64,000 nucleotides of DNA from Cyclina sinensis. Its lineage: Eukaryota > Mollusca > Bivalvia > Venerida > Veneridae. The position numbers and the translations under genes were made by a program. Shown here piece by piece: positions 22,491 through 34,062 of this stretch. Position 1 is the first letter of the stretch. Every line of letters begins with the position of its first letter. The stretch spans positions 24,910,361-24,974,360 of the forward strand of contig JAAONU010000003.1 of assembly GCA_012932295.1 (NCBI GenBank), read 5' to 3'. The notes under the pieces are model-generated. The model had not been told where the DNA came from, did not search any database, and was given only the letters and a program-made list of their open reading frames with translations.

Positions 22491-23502
22491 TGCAAAAAGT
22501 ACAAATGTCTCTATACTTAATTAAGAATGGGTTGTGTGTTTTGTATATATTTAAAGAATTTTTATAGTTAAAGATTCTAGTTTAGACCTGAAAACGGGTG
22601 AAAGCTTTATTTCTGAATGCTCCCTGGCGGACTCTGGTAAAAAGCATCGTTCATATGATAGAAACTTTGTCGTGAAGCATTGTTCATCCAATAAAAGCAA
22701 AGCCGATTGATGTTTAGATAATTTTCTGCTTAAGCTTGAGTTGGTTTTGCTTCGAACGCAGATTGTCGTAAAATTAATGCCAACTAAAAAAAAAAATAAA
22801 TAAAACAAACATACTCAGTTTAAGACACCGTATTAAAAAATGAACTGTCTTGTATATTAGTAAAATGTTGTCGTTAAATAATGAAATTCATAGACATGTT
22901 TCTTAAAAGTACTTGAGTCAACAAACTTATAATACTACTTTAGTGTTTTTACCTAGAAGTTCATTGAAGTTATAATCGTCAAAAAATGTTGAACCAAATA
23001 AGAACTCTAGAATGCTGAAAAACAGTGTCAACACCAATCTTCTGGTTATTTTTCGTAGATTACAAGATGTGCTTGAGATACACCAGGGATAAATAAACAA
23101 AATGATCAATTTTAAAAACGTGGCGTAGACAACAAAAGTGAAAATCAATTAAAAAAGATAGACATAAACGTACTTGGAAGCTTGGTCGTCAAATCCTTTT
23201 TAATACTGAGAAAAATATATAAAAAATACAGAGAAGGAAGTATGATTTGTCGATAATAATAATCGGCACTAAAATTATCAGGTTCTGTAAATGAAATGTT
23301 GTTTCTAAAATAACTTATTTATGCAAATTAAATCCAAGCAATGGCGGAGAGGTTACAGAAAACGAAAGTAGGTGCTTTTATATCCGGTGACATACAGTTA
23401 TATTTTTCATAAGTGAAAATAAACGGCAAATTTTCTTTTTAGCAAGTTAAGAATGCATTAGTGTAATTTGCGATAATGCTATATTTTTGTTAATGGGCAG
23501 TA
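22491..23502. other. Non-coding; one dispersed-repeat fragment
   Basis: No gene is supported. About 22552-22625 (TAGACCTGAAAACGGGTGAA and flanks) is matched in inverted orientation at about 36190-36260, so it is part of a dispersed repeat. The rest has no visible feature. Confidence 0.5.
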
Positions 23503-23722
23503 TCAGGGAGGGTGATCACGTGACTATTTGTTTTGGATAGAGTTTACGAAAAAATTGCGGTTGGTGTGATCCAAATAGGTATTTTCATATTTTTTTTATA
23601 CATTTAGATGTCTTTACCTGAAATGACACCTATTCTCATTTCCAGTGTACAACTTTCGAGTATTTAGGTAAATTGATATCCATGCAGCGTGGTTTATTTG
23701 CAGCGATTACTTTTTCACAAAT
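23503..23722 (+). repeat. Dispersed repeat, plus copy of an inverted pair
   Basis: This stretch matches the complement of 29201-29396. Shared phrases in order include CAGGGAGGGTGAT, GGATAGAGTTTACGAAAAAA, GTGTGATCCAAATAGGTATT, ACCTGAAATGACACCTA and GCAGCGTGGTTTA. No ORF is present. It is an unclassified interspersed repeat. Confidence 0.75.
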
Positions 23723-25620
23723 TACTACGTATCCTACCTGTTTTGACATATTTCGATCGCTATAAGAAAACTTTTTTTTTCTGATACTGTGATTTTTTGA
23801 AAAGGCATCACACTAGATTATTTCAAGAGGTTACTGTTATACCTCCAGGTCAAAAATCAGCAAACAGATTTCAAAAGCTATGGTCCTTCTGTCTGCCAAA
23901 AAAGATCAAAATTTCTCTGGTCCTTCTCTGTCTTGTATCCCCATCTGTCTCAAATAATAGTTTATGCTGTCCATGCCTTCTTTAAAGCTAAGAACTGTAG
24001 TATTTACATACAATATAACAGAATAAATGCTACATTTTTCTTCTTTCATGCCAATTACACCTCTTTGAAGGGGGAAATTTTAACAATTTTAATTCAGAAA
24101 AGTCCAGGAACACCACCTGAATGTTAGACATGTATTCAAAATACAAAATTTTATTGTTCATCTATTATATACCGTCTTTACACTAATATAAATTGTTCTT
24201 TTAACTTCCTTTTAACTAATGTTTAACTGTAAGTATGAATGAAAATGACTGTTGACTCACTAAAAATGGCAATGATAGATCTTCAACATGGGCTCCACAT
24301 CTATGGCCAGTGTGTAGTCATGTGAGTACATCTGATATGTGCAAAAGACAAAGCAATTCTTGGGTCCTAAACACAAATACAACCAAAGGAAGGGATTTTT
24401 CTAACTGCTTAGAAGAATACATTGTATTTCACTCTGAAAATAGAAAATGCATATATTGGTAACTACTGCATGTAACATATACCCACACATTTTAAACTTC
24501 ACTTTTCTACCTAATTAGCATGTTCCCTTTCAAGATCACTTCATACCCTTACAATATAGCATAAACAGTCAAGCAAATGTTTTAAATTGTATGAAACTGA
24601 TGTGAAACACAGTTTTGGCTAAAGAAATGTAGCTGCAGTGAATGCTGCTTTGTTAATGGGTTTCCAGAAAATAGCATTGCTTTTGCCTGAAAATTTCCAA
24701 ATACAAGTACTGTTCCTCCATCCATACCTTGTATGCAAACTGTCAAACAAGAATAATAGCACTGGTTATGTGAAAATACTGTAGCCTAACAAAGCTGAAA
24801 GCTTACACAATAAAAGAATCAGAAAACAGATTCCAAGAGTAATATTATTTTGTTAGCTTTGATGTACCTGTCTTCGTGAACCAGCCACAAATATTATACC
24901 ACTGTCTGCTTAAGACTTCCAAAAGCCTCAACTACACACCATCTTAATCAAATATCATGAAAACTTTAAAAAAAGCTTAATGCACTTTCTTCTTATCCAT
25001 AAACAGACTACATGTAATATAAAACATAAACAGAAGCTCAATGACCATAAGAAACATTTTTTTGACTGAATTAAGTCCTGCTGTGCAGTAAATAAAACCT
25101 GACATCACCAAACTTCTTGTTCTCATCATACACATGAATTTTGAACTCAGCTAACTGTTTCATGTTCACTGAATCAGCTCAACTACACTAAATGGCTCTT
25201 GTGAGCATTCTGGCAGCTTACAAAACTTACTCCTTGCCAAAAATATCAGGTTTGTGTACACAAAAATTTGTTTACAGTTTTACAAGGACAATTTTCCTGC
25301 AATCATAATGGCTTAACTGCAGTATGAAAAGCTTGAAAACTCACTAAATCCACTCCTGGCATACTTCTTTACAGCATTTAAGCAATAAAAACATCAAAAT
25401 TCTACATTCTGGCAAGTTTAAAAGTTTTCATATGCAGACGACCGGAAATAAAATTTTGCTTATAACAAAACTAGTACTGGTCTCTTACTATTGTTCGCAC
25501 ATGTTCATTGATACGCTCTGTCCATAAATGATATTAACAACATACCAACAAGTATTTTGCTGCAAAATTTGAGTGTACGGATAGAGTTTACTCCCGTTTT
25601 CGAATTTGGTAAACATTTAG
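23723..25620. other. Non-coding, no recognised feature
   Basis: About 1.9 kb of AT-rich sequence. Two short ORFs near 23800-24120 carry no recognisable domain. I see no RNA gene or repeat array. Confidence 0.45.
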
Positions 25621-25624
25621 AATA

Positions 25625-26360
25625 CTAGAACTGTGTCCATAGGACACCGATGCCCCCACTATGCATAAGTGCTCATAAACAAAAGCATGTATATCCTGTA
25701 TGTAAGATTTTTTCTGTACATATACCTAAAATGATCTACAGGTATGTACATGTTAAATTAAATTACAAATGTAAAATTTATATGTAATTATTTATATGGT
25801 ATATAGTGAAAAAATCAACAAAGGGCCATAATTCTGTTAAATATGGTCACAGCAAAAATTCCTTCCTTTACTACCATCTACACATTAAAGCTGTTCATCC
25901 CTGGAAGTTTAAGCAAAATCTGCCATCCGGTTTAAGAGGAGTTGCGTTCACAAAATTTCTATATGGTATATAGTGAAAAAATCAACAAAATCTGCCATCC
26001 GGTTTAAGAGGAGTTGCGTTCACAAAATTTCTATATGGTATATAGTGAAAAAATCAACAAAGGGCCATAATTCTGTTAAATTTTATCGCAGCAAAAATTC
26101 CTTCCTTTACTACCATCTACACATTAAGGTTGTTCATCCCTGGAAGTTTAAGCAAAATCTGCCATCCGGTTTAAGAAGAGTTGCGTTCACAAAATTTCTA
26201 CATAGTATATAATGAAAAATTCAACAAAGGGCTATAATTCTGTTAAATTTGGTCGCAGCAAAAATTCCTTCCTTTACTACTATCTACACATTAAGGTTGT
26301 TCATCCCTGGAAGTTTAAGCAAAATCTGCCATCCGGTTTAAGAGGAGTTTGTGGGGGCAT
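25625..26360 (-). mobile_element. Hairpin-ended repeat element, family C, minus copy with reduced 5' end
   Basis: Read on the minus strand, the element ends in CTAG (25628-25625), preceded by the CTGTGTCC-type hairpin and GTGGGGGCAT. The core is the same 168-bp family C unit, three full copies plus a shortened one at about 25960-26010. The 5' end keeps only the first hairpin arm, ATGCCCCCAC (26360-26351), and passes directly into the core. The second arm and the GTCC tract are deleted. The core reads open for 70-79 codons, but this is repeat-driven. Confidence 0.7.
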
Positions 26361-26803
26361 AAAAATTGCATTTCCTTGGCGTTTTAGGTGCTCTAGTGTA
26401 TCAAGTACAGTGACATTTGTTTAGTTGGATATTTACCCGTTGTTTTCATGGTATACTTTCCAAGCTGACATTTATGATATATGATAACAATTTACCAAAG
26501 AATCATGTCGTACTTTGTATCTATCCCAAGTAACATACGAACTGTTTCAGGTTTGCATGCAAATCAGATCAAAAGTATTTGTTGTATGTCTTTTATGGTG
26601 TCAGTAAATGTAAAAAATAATTTGATCTAATTAATGCGCGTTTAATTTGTTCTAATTCTAATAACTAAACTTCCGAAATTTTCCGAAGAAACATATGGAG
26701 CTTTTACACCACTCAAAAAATTGCAAAATTATGTCCCTTGTTTGAAGTCCGCCATTTGCCTTCATCACATTTAAAAATTAAACACCACCTAACCGGTGTT
26801 TTA
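26361..26803. other. Non-coding, no recognised feature
   Basis: Nothing supported in this 440-base stretch. Confidence 0.5.
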
Positions 26804-26960
26804 GGTGTGGATGTGCTCCAGTGGTTACGCGCTGGACTGGTTAACCAGGGGTCCCGAGTCGATCCCCCGCTCCCCCACTAACATTACTAATAGTCTTTCG
26901 GATGAGACGTTAAACCGAGATCCCAAGTATCAGTGCTATACATCGGACATATGGACAACC
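26804..26960 (+). mobile_element. tRNA-derived SINE, plus strand
   Basis: A tRNA-like head runs from about 26804. It has GTGGTTACGCGCTGGACTGG around the D arm and anticodon region and the B-box-like GAGTCGATCCC at about 26856. The body has CTTTCGGATGAGACGTTAAA (26895 onward) and ATCAGTGCTATACAT. It matches the minus-strand copies at 17811-17995 and 47545-47745. It is the best-preserved head of the three. Confidence 0.78.
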
Positions 26961-28028
26961 GGTACCAACGATATTTCAGGTAATGTATGAAAGTTCATTC
27001 TTCATTGTCCTCAACCTGAATGGTGCCATGTAATCCAAAATGCGATGTGTGAATTGTGATTAAACAACAAGATTCATACTCATATTAGAAATTATAAAAA
27101 CATTTCCTCCAGTGTATGGATTGTAACACTGTCAAGCTATTCCTTTAGGTCATTTGTAGACAAAGTCGAACTTGACCGATATATCACGATGGTCCATCGG
27201 TACCAGAATGATTGAAATTCGACATTTATCATTATTATCCATAACCTTTTTTTAAACTGGAAGAGGCCACAACTTTGGAAAAACTTTGTGGTCTGTAGCC
27301 AAATTTAAACTGTATATTTTAAGATTTTATATGTACCGAAATTTGTCTAAGTTTATTGCCTCTTTAAAAAAAATTAGTGGTCTACAGCCATTCAAACTCG
27401 ACATGTATTTTATGATGTTATGCCTGTGTACCTAAAAGTTATGTGAATGCATCACCTCTTTAAGGAGTTATCATCTAGAAACTTTTTTTTTTTTTGGGGG
27501 GGGGGGCGCAAAAATGAAGGAAAAAAACGGTAAGTATGTCGGACATTTCTTGACTAAATATTGTCGTTTTAATATATAGAAATATAAAATAATAAAGCGA
27601 CTAGGGTGATCAGCTTCAAAAAGTTGTAACGTGAAAGTTGAAAAGTCATACTAGGAAAAGCTGAACAAAATTGTTTCTCATGATTGCTTTTGTCCATATA
27701 TAAGCAAAGGTAATATCTCAATGAGCTAAATAAATAAGACGGGTGTCTACAATGGAATACTGTAGGATTTGATTTAGTTGTGGTAAAGGATTCAGAGTGA
27801 ACCGTTGTGAACACTATTTTGTCCGAATCCTTGCACCTAACATTGCCAGATTTTTCACCTTAGATAAAATGTCCGACTGTTGAAAATTAGAACCGGAGTA
27901 GGAAACGTACATGTATTATTCTTGTCACATTTGTTCTTGTCACACTTGATTTGTAAGGAAAACTCGACTGAAGAGACAGCGTGTACATGACGAATGTCAA
28001 AATGTCCATAGTATGACTTATTCTATGG
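26961..28028. other. Non-coding; contains a T(13)G(11) junction
   Basis: No gene is supported. A poly(T) run passes directly into a poly(G) run at 27483-27506. Otherwise nothing recognisable is present. Confidence 0.5.
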
Positions 28029-28290
28029 TTAAAGGAGCTCGTTCACAGATGAACGGTAGAATTTCTTTTAAATATTTTTTTACTTTCTCTCGTAACTGTT
28101 GGTGAAGTCATCGTTTTCTGACAAAAAATCAGCTCGATTAGGTCACATTGCACGGGAAAACGCATTTTTCGTAAACGCTCACTAGTGGAATTCCGGTTAA
28201 ATATAGAATACGGTATCTTGCGGTACCAAGACGAAACTGTCAACATTGGCACCACTTGAAAATAGACAAGAAGCGCCGCAATGCAACGAA

Positions 28291-28413
28291 AACCAGGTTT
28301 TCAACGATCAAGTATTGATGTGACAGGAATTAGGAAGAAATATGGCAGTGAAGTAAAAATGGTGCTGTTTTTTGGTACCAACACAGAAAGTTGGTTTCGT
28401 TGAAAACCTGGTT
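28291..28413. repeat. Small inverted-repeat insert inside the fold-back arm
   Basis: AACCAGGTTTTCAACGA (28291-28307) and its exact complement (28397-28413) bound about 90 bases. They lie inside the 149-bp segment that splits the left arm of the large fold-back and has no counterpart in the right arm. Confidence 0.75.
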
Positions 28414-28414
28414 A

Positions 28415-28714
28415 AAAATTACCTGTAAGTATTTCATTTCTTCATCGATTACTTCGGGACATGTGTCAGTCTAAGGAGAAAAATATAAGCTTTCCACAGA
28501 ATATAAGATCTTCATCAGCAGCTGAGCGTTTTTTTTCAAGCACTGCGTGAAAATTTGGAATTTGTTTGTATGCGAGGTTTCACGCAGTGCTTGATAAAAC
28601 GGCTCAGTTGCTACTGGAGATCCTATATTCCGTGGAAAGCTTATATTTTTCTCCTTAGACTGACACATGTCCCATTAAAATCGATAAAGAAATGAAATAG
28701 TTACGGGTAATTTT
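28415..28714. repeat. Large inverted repeat, arms about 138 bp, 25-bp spacer
   Basis: The left arm 28415-28552 and right arm 28578-28714 are complementary over almost their whole length. This includes CTTTCCACAGAATATAAGAT opposite its near complement and a 20+ base perfect run through TAAGGAGAAAAATATAAGC. Transcribed, it would form a long hairpin. Confidence 0.92.
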
Positions 28715-29200
28715 CTGTTTTCAAGCGGAGCCAATGTTTACAGTTTTGTCTTGTTTTTGATGCCTTTAGTGACGTCACGATCACGTGGTATTGCCACACT
28801 GATTCAGTATCAGATAATATGTGAGCGTATGCACAGAGTGAATGTAATCAGTCATGTGACAGAACGCGAAAATAGAAATTCTTTAAATATAGGTTTTATA
28901 CTGTTTGTTATGTTATTTTACAATAACAAAATATTGCATTGGGTGGCAATGAATCTGCAAATGGGTATTGATAGACATAATACACACAAATAGTTAAAAT
29001 CAAATTTTTAGTTTATGACCGTCTGTGAGCTAATTGTTAATTGGAATAGGTACCAAACAACATGAATCTCTGTATCACTAAATATGTGGGAACAATAGAA
29101 GAAGACCAGTGAGAATTTTTTCTCGAGATATATATCAAAACAAATAGGATTCGTAAACTCTATTCTAGTTTTTATCAGCTTTGACCCCTCGATTCGAAAT

Positions 29201-29396
29201 TTGTGAAGAAGTAATCACTGCAACTAAACCACGCTGCATGAACATCAAGGTACTTGAAAATAGTCTAGGTGTCATTTCAGGTAAAGGCATCTAAAAGTAT
29301 GAAATATATGAAAATACCTATTTGGATCACACCATCCGCCATTTTTTCGTAAACTCTATCCAAACAAATGGTCACGTTATCACCCTCCCTGAATAA
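29201..29396 (-). repeat. Dispersed repeat, minus copy of an inverted pair
   Basis: This is the complement of 23503-23722. Similarity may extend weakly beyond 29396 toward GTTAAC. No coding role is seen. Confidence 0.75.
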
Positions 29397-30180
29397 TCTC
29401 CATCAAGTTAACGTCCTTGTAGAAAAAAATGCCGAATCAAAAACCCGAATACCAGTGAAAAATTCTCATTGAAAAAAAGAATCGAAAACCTTCACTTGGA
29501 CGCAGGAACGACGTGAAAAAAATGCCTTGAAAATAATACCCAAACTGTACATCAGTAAAAATCATTCTTTGAATCAATTGCAGTCAATTTGACGAAAGCA
29601 AGTTAAAACCCCGATCCCTATATCCAAACTTCAATGAGAATTTTCAGGGCAATAAAATGACCGGAAGTCGGTCGTAAACAAATGATCCACAACAGTATAT
29701 TACCGTTAGTAAGTGATCAGAAAAATTCTCAGTTTTAAAATATCCAAAGTTCATTGAAAATCTCACTTTAAAACCAAAAAATAAGTACAATGGCCGCGGC
29801 GCAGGAAAATACCGCAAAAAAGAATGTTTCCGTCAACGTGTAAAAATACCGCAAAAAATAACCAAACTGAACATTTCTTTTCTCTTGCTGTTTAGTATGA
29901 AATGACTTTTACCAAAACACTGAAACTATGTCAACATGCTTATGACAAGTCGAGCCTCGAAATGACTTTTTCTCTCATTTATCTTGTGAAACTATCGGCA
30001 ACAAGATTGCCGTCAAAGTGATGGTCAACATGCAAAGGTTAAAAGAAAACGAAATCCATCAATGAATTTATTTCAAAATGAACGACATGATAACTTCTGC
30101 CGCATAAAAAAGACGACACGCAAAAACGACGAATTCTTGAAAAAAATCCTCAAACTCAATAACGGATTGGAACAGTTATA
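29397..30180. other. Non-coding, no recognised feature
   Basis: AT-rich sequence in which AAAAATTCTCA, TCTCATTGAA and ACCGCAAAAAA words recur loosely. That suggests an old degenerate repeat, but no unit can be defined. Confidence 0.4.
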
Positions 30181-31217
30181 ATGCCCCCTCTTCAAAGAAG
30201 TGGGGGTATATTGCTTTGCATTTGTCTGTCGGTCGGTCCGTCGGTCCGTAGACCAAATGGTTTCCGACCAATAACTAAAGAATGATGCTAAGACCTAGGA
30301 ACTTCAAACTTGGTAGGATGATTGTCCATCACCAGTAGATGACCCCTATTGATTTTGGGGTCAAGGGGTCAAAGGTCAAGGTCACATTGACCTTGTAGGT
30401 AGAAACGGTTTCCGACCAATAACTAGAGAACGCTTTGACCTAGCAAACTTGGTATGCTGGTTGGTCATCACCAGTAGATGACCCCTATTGATATTGAGGT
30501 CATTAGGTCAAAAGTCAAGCTCACAGGGACCTTCATCCTAAAAATGGTTTCCGATCAATAACTAGAGAATGCTTTGACCTAGGTTCACCAAACTTGGTAT
30601 GCTGGTTGGACATCACCAGTAAATGACCCCTATTGACTTTGAGGTCATTAGGTCAAAGGTCAAGCTCACAGAGACCTTCATCCTAAAACGGTTTCTGATC
30701 AATAACTAGAGAACGCTTTGACCTAGGTTCACCAAACTTGGTATGCTGGTTGGTCATCACCAGTAAATGACCCCCTATTGATTTTGAGGTCATTAGGTCA
30801 AAGGTCAAGCTCACATAGACTTTCATCTTAAAAACGGTTTCCGATCAATAACTAGAGAACGCTTTGACCTAGGTTCACCAAACTTGGTATGCTGGTTGGT
30901 CATCACCAGTAGATGACCCTTTATTGATTTTGAGGTCATTAGGTCAAAGGTCAAGCTCACAGAGACTTTGACTCTAAAAACGGTTTCCGATCAACACCTA
31001 GAGAATGCTTTGACCTAGGTTCACCAAACTTGGTATGCTGGTTGGTCATGACCAGTAAATGACCTCTATTGATTTTGAGGTCATTAGGTCAAAGATCAAG
31101 GCCACAGGGACCTTGATCCTAAAAACGGTTTCTGATCAATAACTAGAAAACGCTTTGGCCCAACCACAAGCAATTAGGTGCTGCCGGGGGGCATTTATGT
31201 TTTACAAACATTTCTTG
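30181..31217 (+). mobile_element. Hairpin-ended repeat element, family D
   Basis: The 5' hairpin at 30181-30208 has arms ATGCCCCCTCTTC and GAAGTGGGGGTAT around AAA. It is followed by a GTCGGTCGGTCC tract (30226-30250). The core is about seven units of 146 bp (GGTTTCCG at 30836 and 30982), each with GGTCATTAGGTCAAAGGTCA. The 3' end has GGGGGGCAT (31186-31194), the inverted match of the 5' arm. It then has the hairpin ATGTTT-TAC-AAACAT (31197-31211), TT, and CTTG (31214-31217), followed by TTTTGG. It encodes nothing. Confidence 0.75.
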
Positions 31218-33061
31218 TTTTGGTTTTTTTTGGGTTTTGTCGCTGCTTTTTGTTTTGTTTTTGTTTTAGTTTGTTGTTAGTTTGTTTTCTTGTTTTCCTT
31301 TTGTCTTTGTTGTTGTTGTTGTTTTGTTTGTTTCAAATTAGCTCTTCCTGCACTGACTGAAATATTGTTCAATATAACCCAAAATTAACTAAAATGAAAC
31401 ACTAAGTATGATGTTAGTTTGAACAACAATTTCATTCTTTCATTATACATTTTAGAAGTGGTTTACTTTTTTTATTAATCACGGAACAAGGTTACAGCCA
31501 CCCTTATACCCCAGTCCCGAATTTCTACTACCCAAATTAAATTTTTAATGTAGGATAATATCTCTTTAATAAGAAAATTACCGGATTTAATGAGCCTTAA
31601 GCGCATAATTTTTAAATACAAGTAGATCTAGTTCTTCTATTCCGCTTTTGTCCAGGTATTGTCAAGTCAGATAAATATAGACCGACGTCAATAAACACAG
31701 TGAGTAAATGTACAGTTGGTAGATAACTTTCAAGGAGCACTTTTGCGAAACAAGTATACAAATCAAGTCAGCAACCGAAAGTCAGAAAACATAAGTTTGA
31801 CAGCAAGACACAGACAGGAATTTTGGGTGCCAAAAGAGAATATGAGTTTTCACAAAGGAAACAACATTCCAGCAGCATTTACAGCATTCAGAAAGCATTG
31901 AGAAGTCAATCCATGAAGGAGACGATAGAAATTCATAGGGAGGCTACAGACAGACAGACTGATCTTAAATATAAGATTTATACTCTACTTATTTACAATT
32001 TTACCATCACTATCAAGGTTAGAAGACTTACAGTCTAACTGCTTACTGCTATGAAGTCAAAATAAACCATTTATCCAATTACGCAACACAAAGCGCAGTC
32101 GTATGTTAAATAAATGTAAGTGGTTTCCTGGAAAATCTCTTTTACTCATTTTCTTTTTAATAAATTGCCATTTCTTCATAGAGACTTGAGTTCCCACAAA
32201 GGAAAAACATTTCATACAAAGAACCCATGACCTCCTTTCAATGAGAGAAATGAGCTAAATACTGTATTCCTAGAAACTTTTGCGGATACAGTATTTCGCG
32301 GTTTTTAGAATGTGCGTATTTTCGCGGAGAAAAACTTTCGCGCATTCATAACGACTGCTAATTCCGCGATTATTTAATCGTTTAGGTATAGAAGTATAAT
32401 TTTACAAGTCAGGGTTTACTGCCTCATGCCACTCCATATCTGTTTTGTGAACACTTGTTACTAATTTCCTTACATTTTTCACGACGGATTTTCGTAAGAA
32501 TTAATCACAAATCCCCAAGTTTTAATGGTCATATGAATCATAACTAAATTTGTCGCTAAAATATCGATACGTAAATTTTTTACACCTGTAAAAAGACTTA
32601 TTAAAATGTGGCTGGAACTGTTCTGGGATGCTTGTGAAAGAGTGAATCAAATTAACTGTAAATAATACTGTAATGACGGCCTTACAAACTTGTATATGTG
32701 TATAAAACATGTTCTTTGCATTATTAGTATTGTGTTTTGTCATTGAATAGTAAACTCCTGTGTAACCAAACGCCATGTGACATCATGCAGTTTATCTGTC
32801 AATTATAACTCAATAATGTAAAAATGGATTACCAGGTCAAGATAGTGAAACACGAAAAGCTACAAATGTTCGCGTAATTGTAAGATGTTAGCTTCTCGCG
32901 GCTATAAAGTTCTATATAGTCAAAAAGTATAGTATAAGAGCTGCTTCTCTGCTTAGTTTAGAATACTCAAATGCTTTACATCTGATCCCAACTAACATGT
33001 TGCAACTATGCAATGTAAAAGGAGCTTTAGGGTAAAAGATGGATGTAAAAATACCATAACT
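31218..33061. other. Non-coding, no recognised gene
   Basis: A T/G-rich low-complexity stretch (31218-31345) follows the element. Around 32280-32380 TTCGCGG and CGCG words recur (TTTTGCGGATAC, TATTTTCGCGGAG), which looks like a decayed dispersed repeat. The ORFs at 31716-32038 overlap each other in different frames and have no recognised domain. Confidence 0.45.
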
Positions 33062-33125
33062 ATTAAGCTCCTGAAGGGAGGTATATAGTTTTCGAACTGT
33101 CGGTCCGTTATTCCGTCCGAAAACT
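33062..33125 (+). mobile_element. Fragment of a hairpin plus CGTCC element end
   Basis: AAGCTCCTGAAGGGAGGTATATAG followed by TCGGTCCGTTATTCCGTCC has the 5' layout of the hairpin-ended families: short hairpin, then TATA, then a GTCC tract. It has no core or 3' end nearby, so it is a solo 5' end of a further family. Confidence 0.5.
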
Positions 33126-33429
33126 TTTAACATTGCCCATAACATCCTTATTAGAAAGTGGACTTACTTCATACTAAACTAAGTATCAAACATAATTATC
33201 AAACTGTTCAGTAATTTAAACAAGTTTCTAAGTTCTAAGTTTCAAACTTATGATTTAAATTCATTAAAATTCATATTTCTGGTATACAGAAGCCTGGCAG
33301 ACCATTTTGGTAGAGACAATGAGAAGCAGTTCTTATACTAATTAGCAAACAACAAACAAAAGAAATAGCAAAAAATGACATTGGGAGATTATTCAAGTTA
33401 TTATAATTCATGAAAATTAAAATTATAAA

Positions 33430-33607
33430 CAAAGTACCTATCCCGTGACTACAGATAAAAATGTGTAAATCTTTATACTTGGTGTGTTTCTGTAACAAAA
33501 CAAAAAGCCAATAACTTAATTTACATCTTCACTATCACAGCTAGAATTTCTAGATGTATAAACATTTTCTCTTTTTTCATCATCGGCCCATCTGTGAGTA
33601 AGTCGCT
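33430..33607 (-). mobile_element. Truncated copy of the tRNA-bearing TTAA MITE
   Basis: On the minus strand it begins at TTAA (33611-33608) with AGCGACTTACTCACAGATGG. It then follows the same sequence as 50881 downward through GATGAAAAAAG and AACATTTTTATCTGTAG to the CACGGGATAGGTACTT block. It stops there, lacking the tRNA-like part and the far TIR. Confidence 0.72.
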
Positions 33608-34062
33608 TTAATTTCCTCATCAAATAAAAGAATTAAGAAATACTGAAATCCAACCACCGTTATTTAATATACATAATTAAATTTTCACACGAGTACATCT
33701 GGAAAGAATACAAATATTTATATATTTTTAAATAGTAATCAGTTATAGCTTTGCGACATTACAACAACACTTGTACAGTACAAGATAAAACAATTCGACC
33801 AAATACTTCAAGTCTGGACAAATATATTAGAAATCCAAATGACAGTTTGTTAAAAGGAAATGGGCCGCTTTTAAATATGTGAGGTTGACTTCCAGCAATC
33901 ACAGCACAAAATTTAGCCGTAATACGTAGCTCTTAACCCCAATACAACATACCACCAAAAACCACACTCAATAGAAAATGTTGAACGATTCACTGAAAAT
34001 ACCAGAAAATGCTTATCATATACAGTATATTGATAGTAGACCCTAAAATGTATGACATTATT

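Larger units (their letters stand above)
28033..29036. mobile_element. Probable fold-back element with TTAA flanks, about 1 kb
   Basis: TTAA occurs at 28029-28032 and 29037-29040. Next to them are diverged inverted ends sharing AGCTC...ACAGA...CGGT (28035 onward; complement at 29030-29018). The centre is a large inverted repeat: outer arms 28227-28265 and 28715-28753, inner arms 28415-28552 and 28578-28714. A 149-bp segment (28266-28414) interrupts the left arm. No transposase is encoded. The outer boundary is less certain than the fold-back core. Confidence 0.55.

Noticed and set aside
25973..26424. ORFs of 70-79 codons with a KKSTKGHNSVKF-type repeat
   Set aside because: The frame stays open because the 168-bp family C unit is 56 codons long. 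The element copy at 10461 breaks it, and its ends show it is a mobile element.
23503..29396. Single 5.9-kb composite transposon bounded by the inverted pair
   Set aside because: No target duplication is evident and no transposase lies between. The interior is explained by separate elements.
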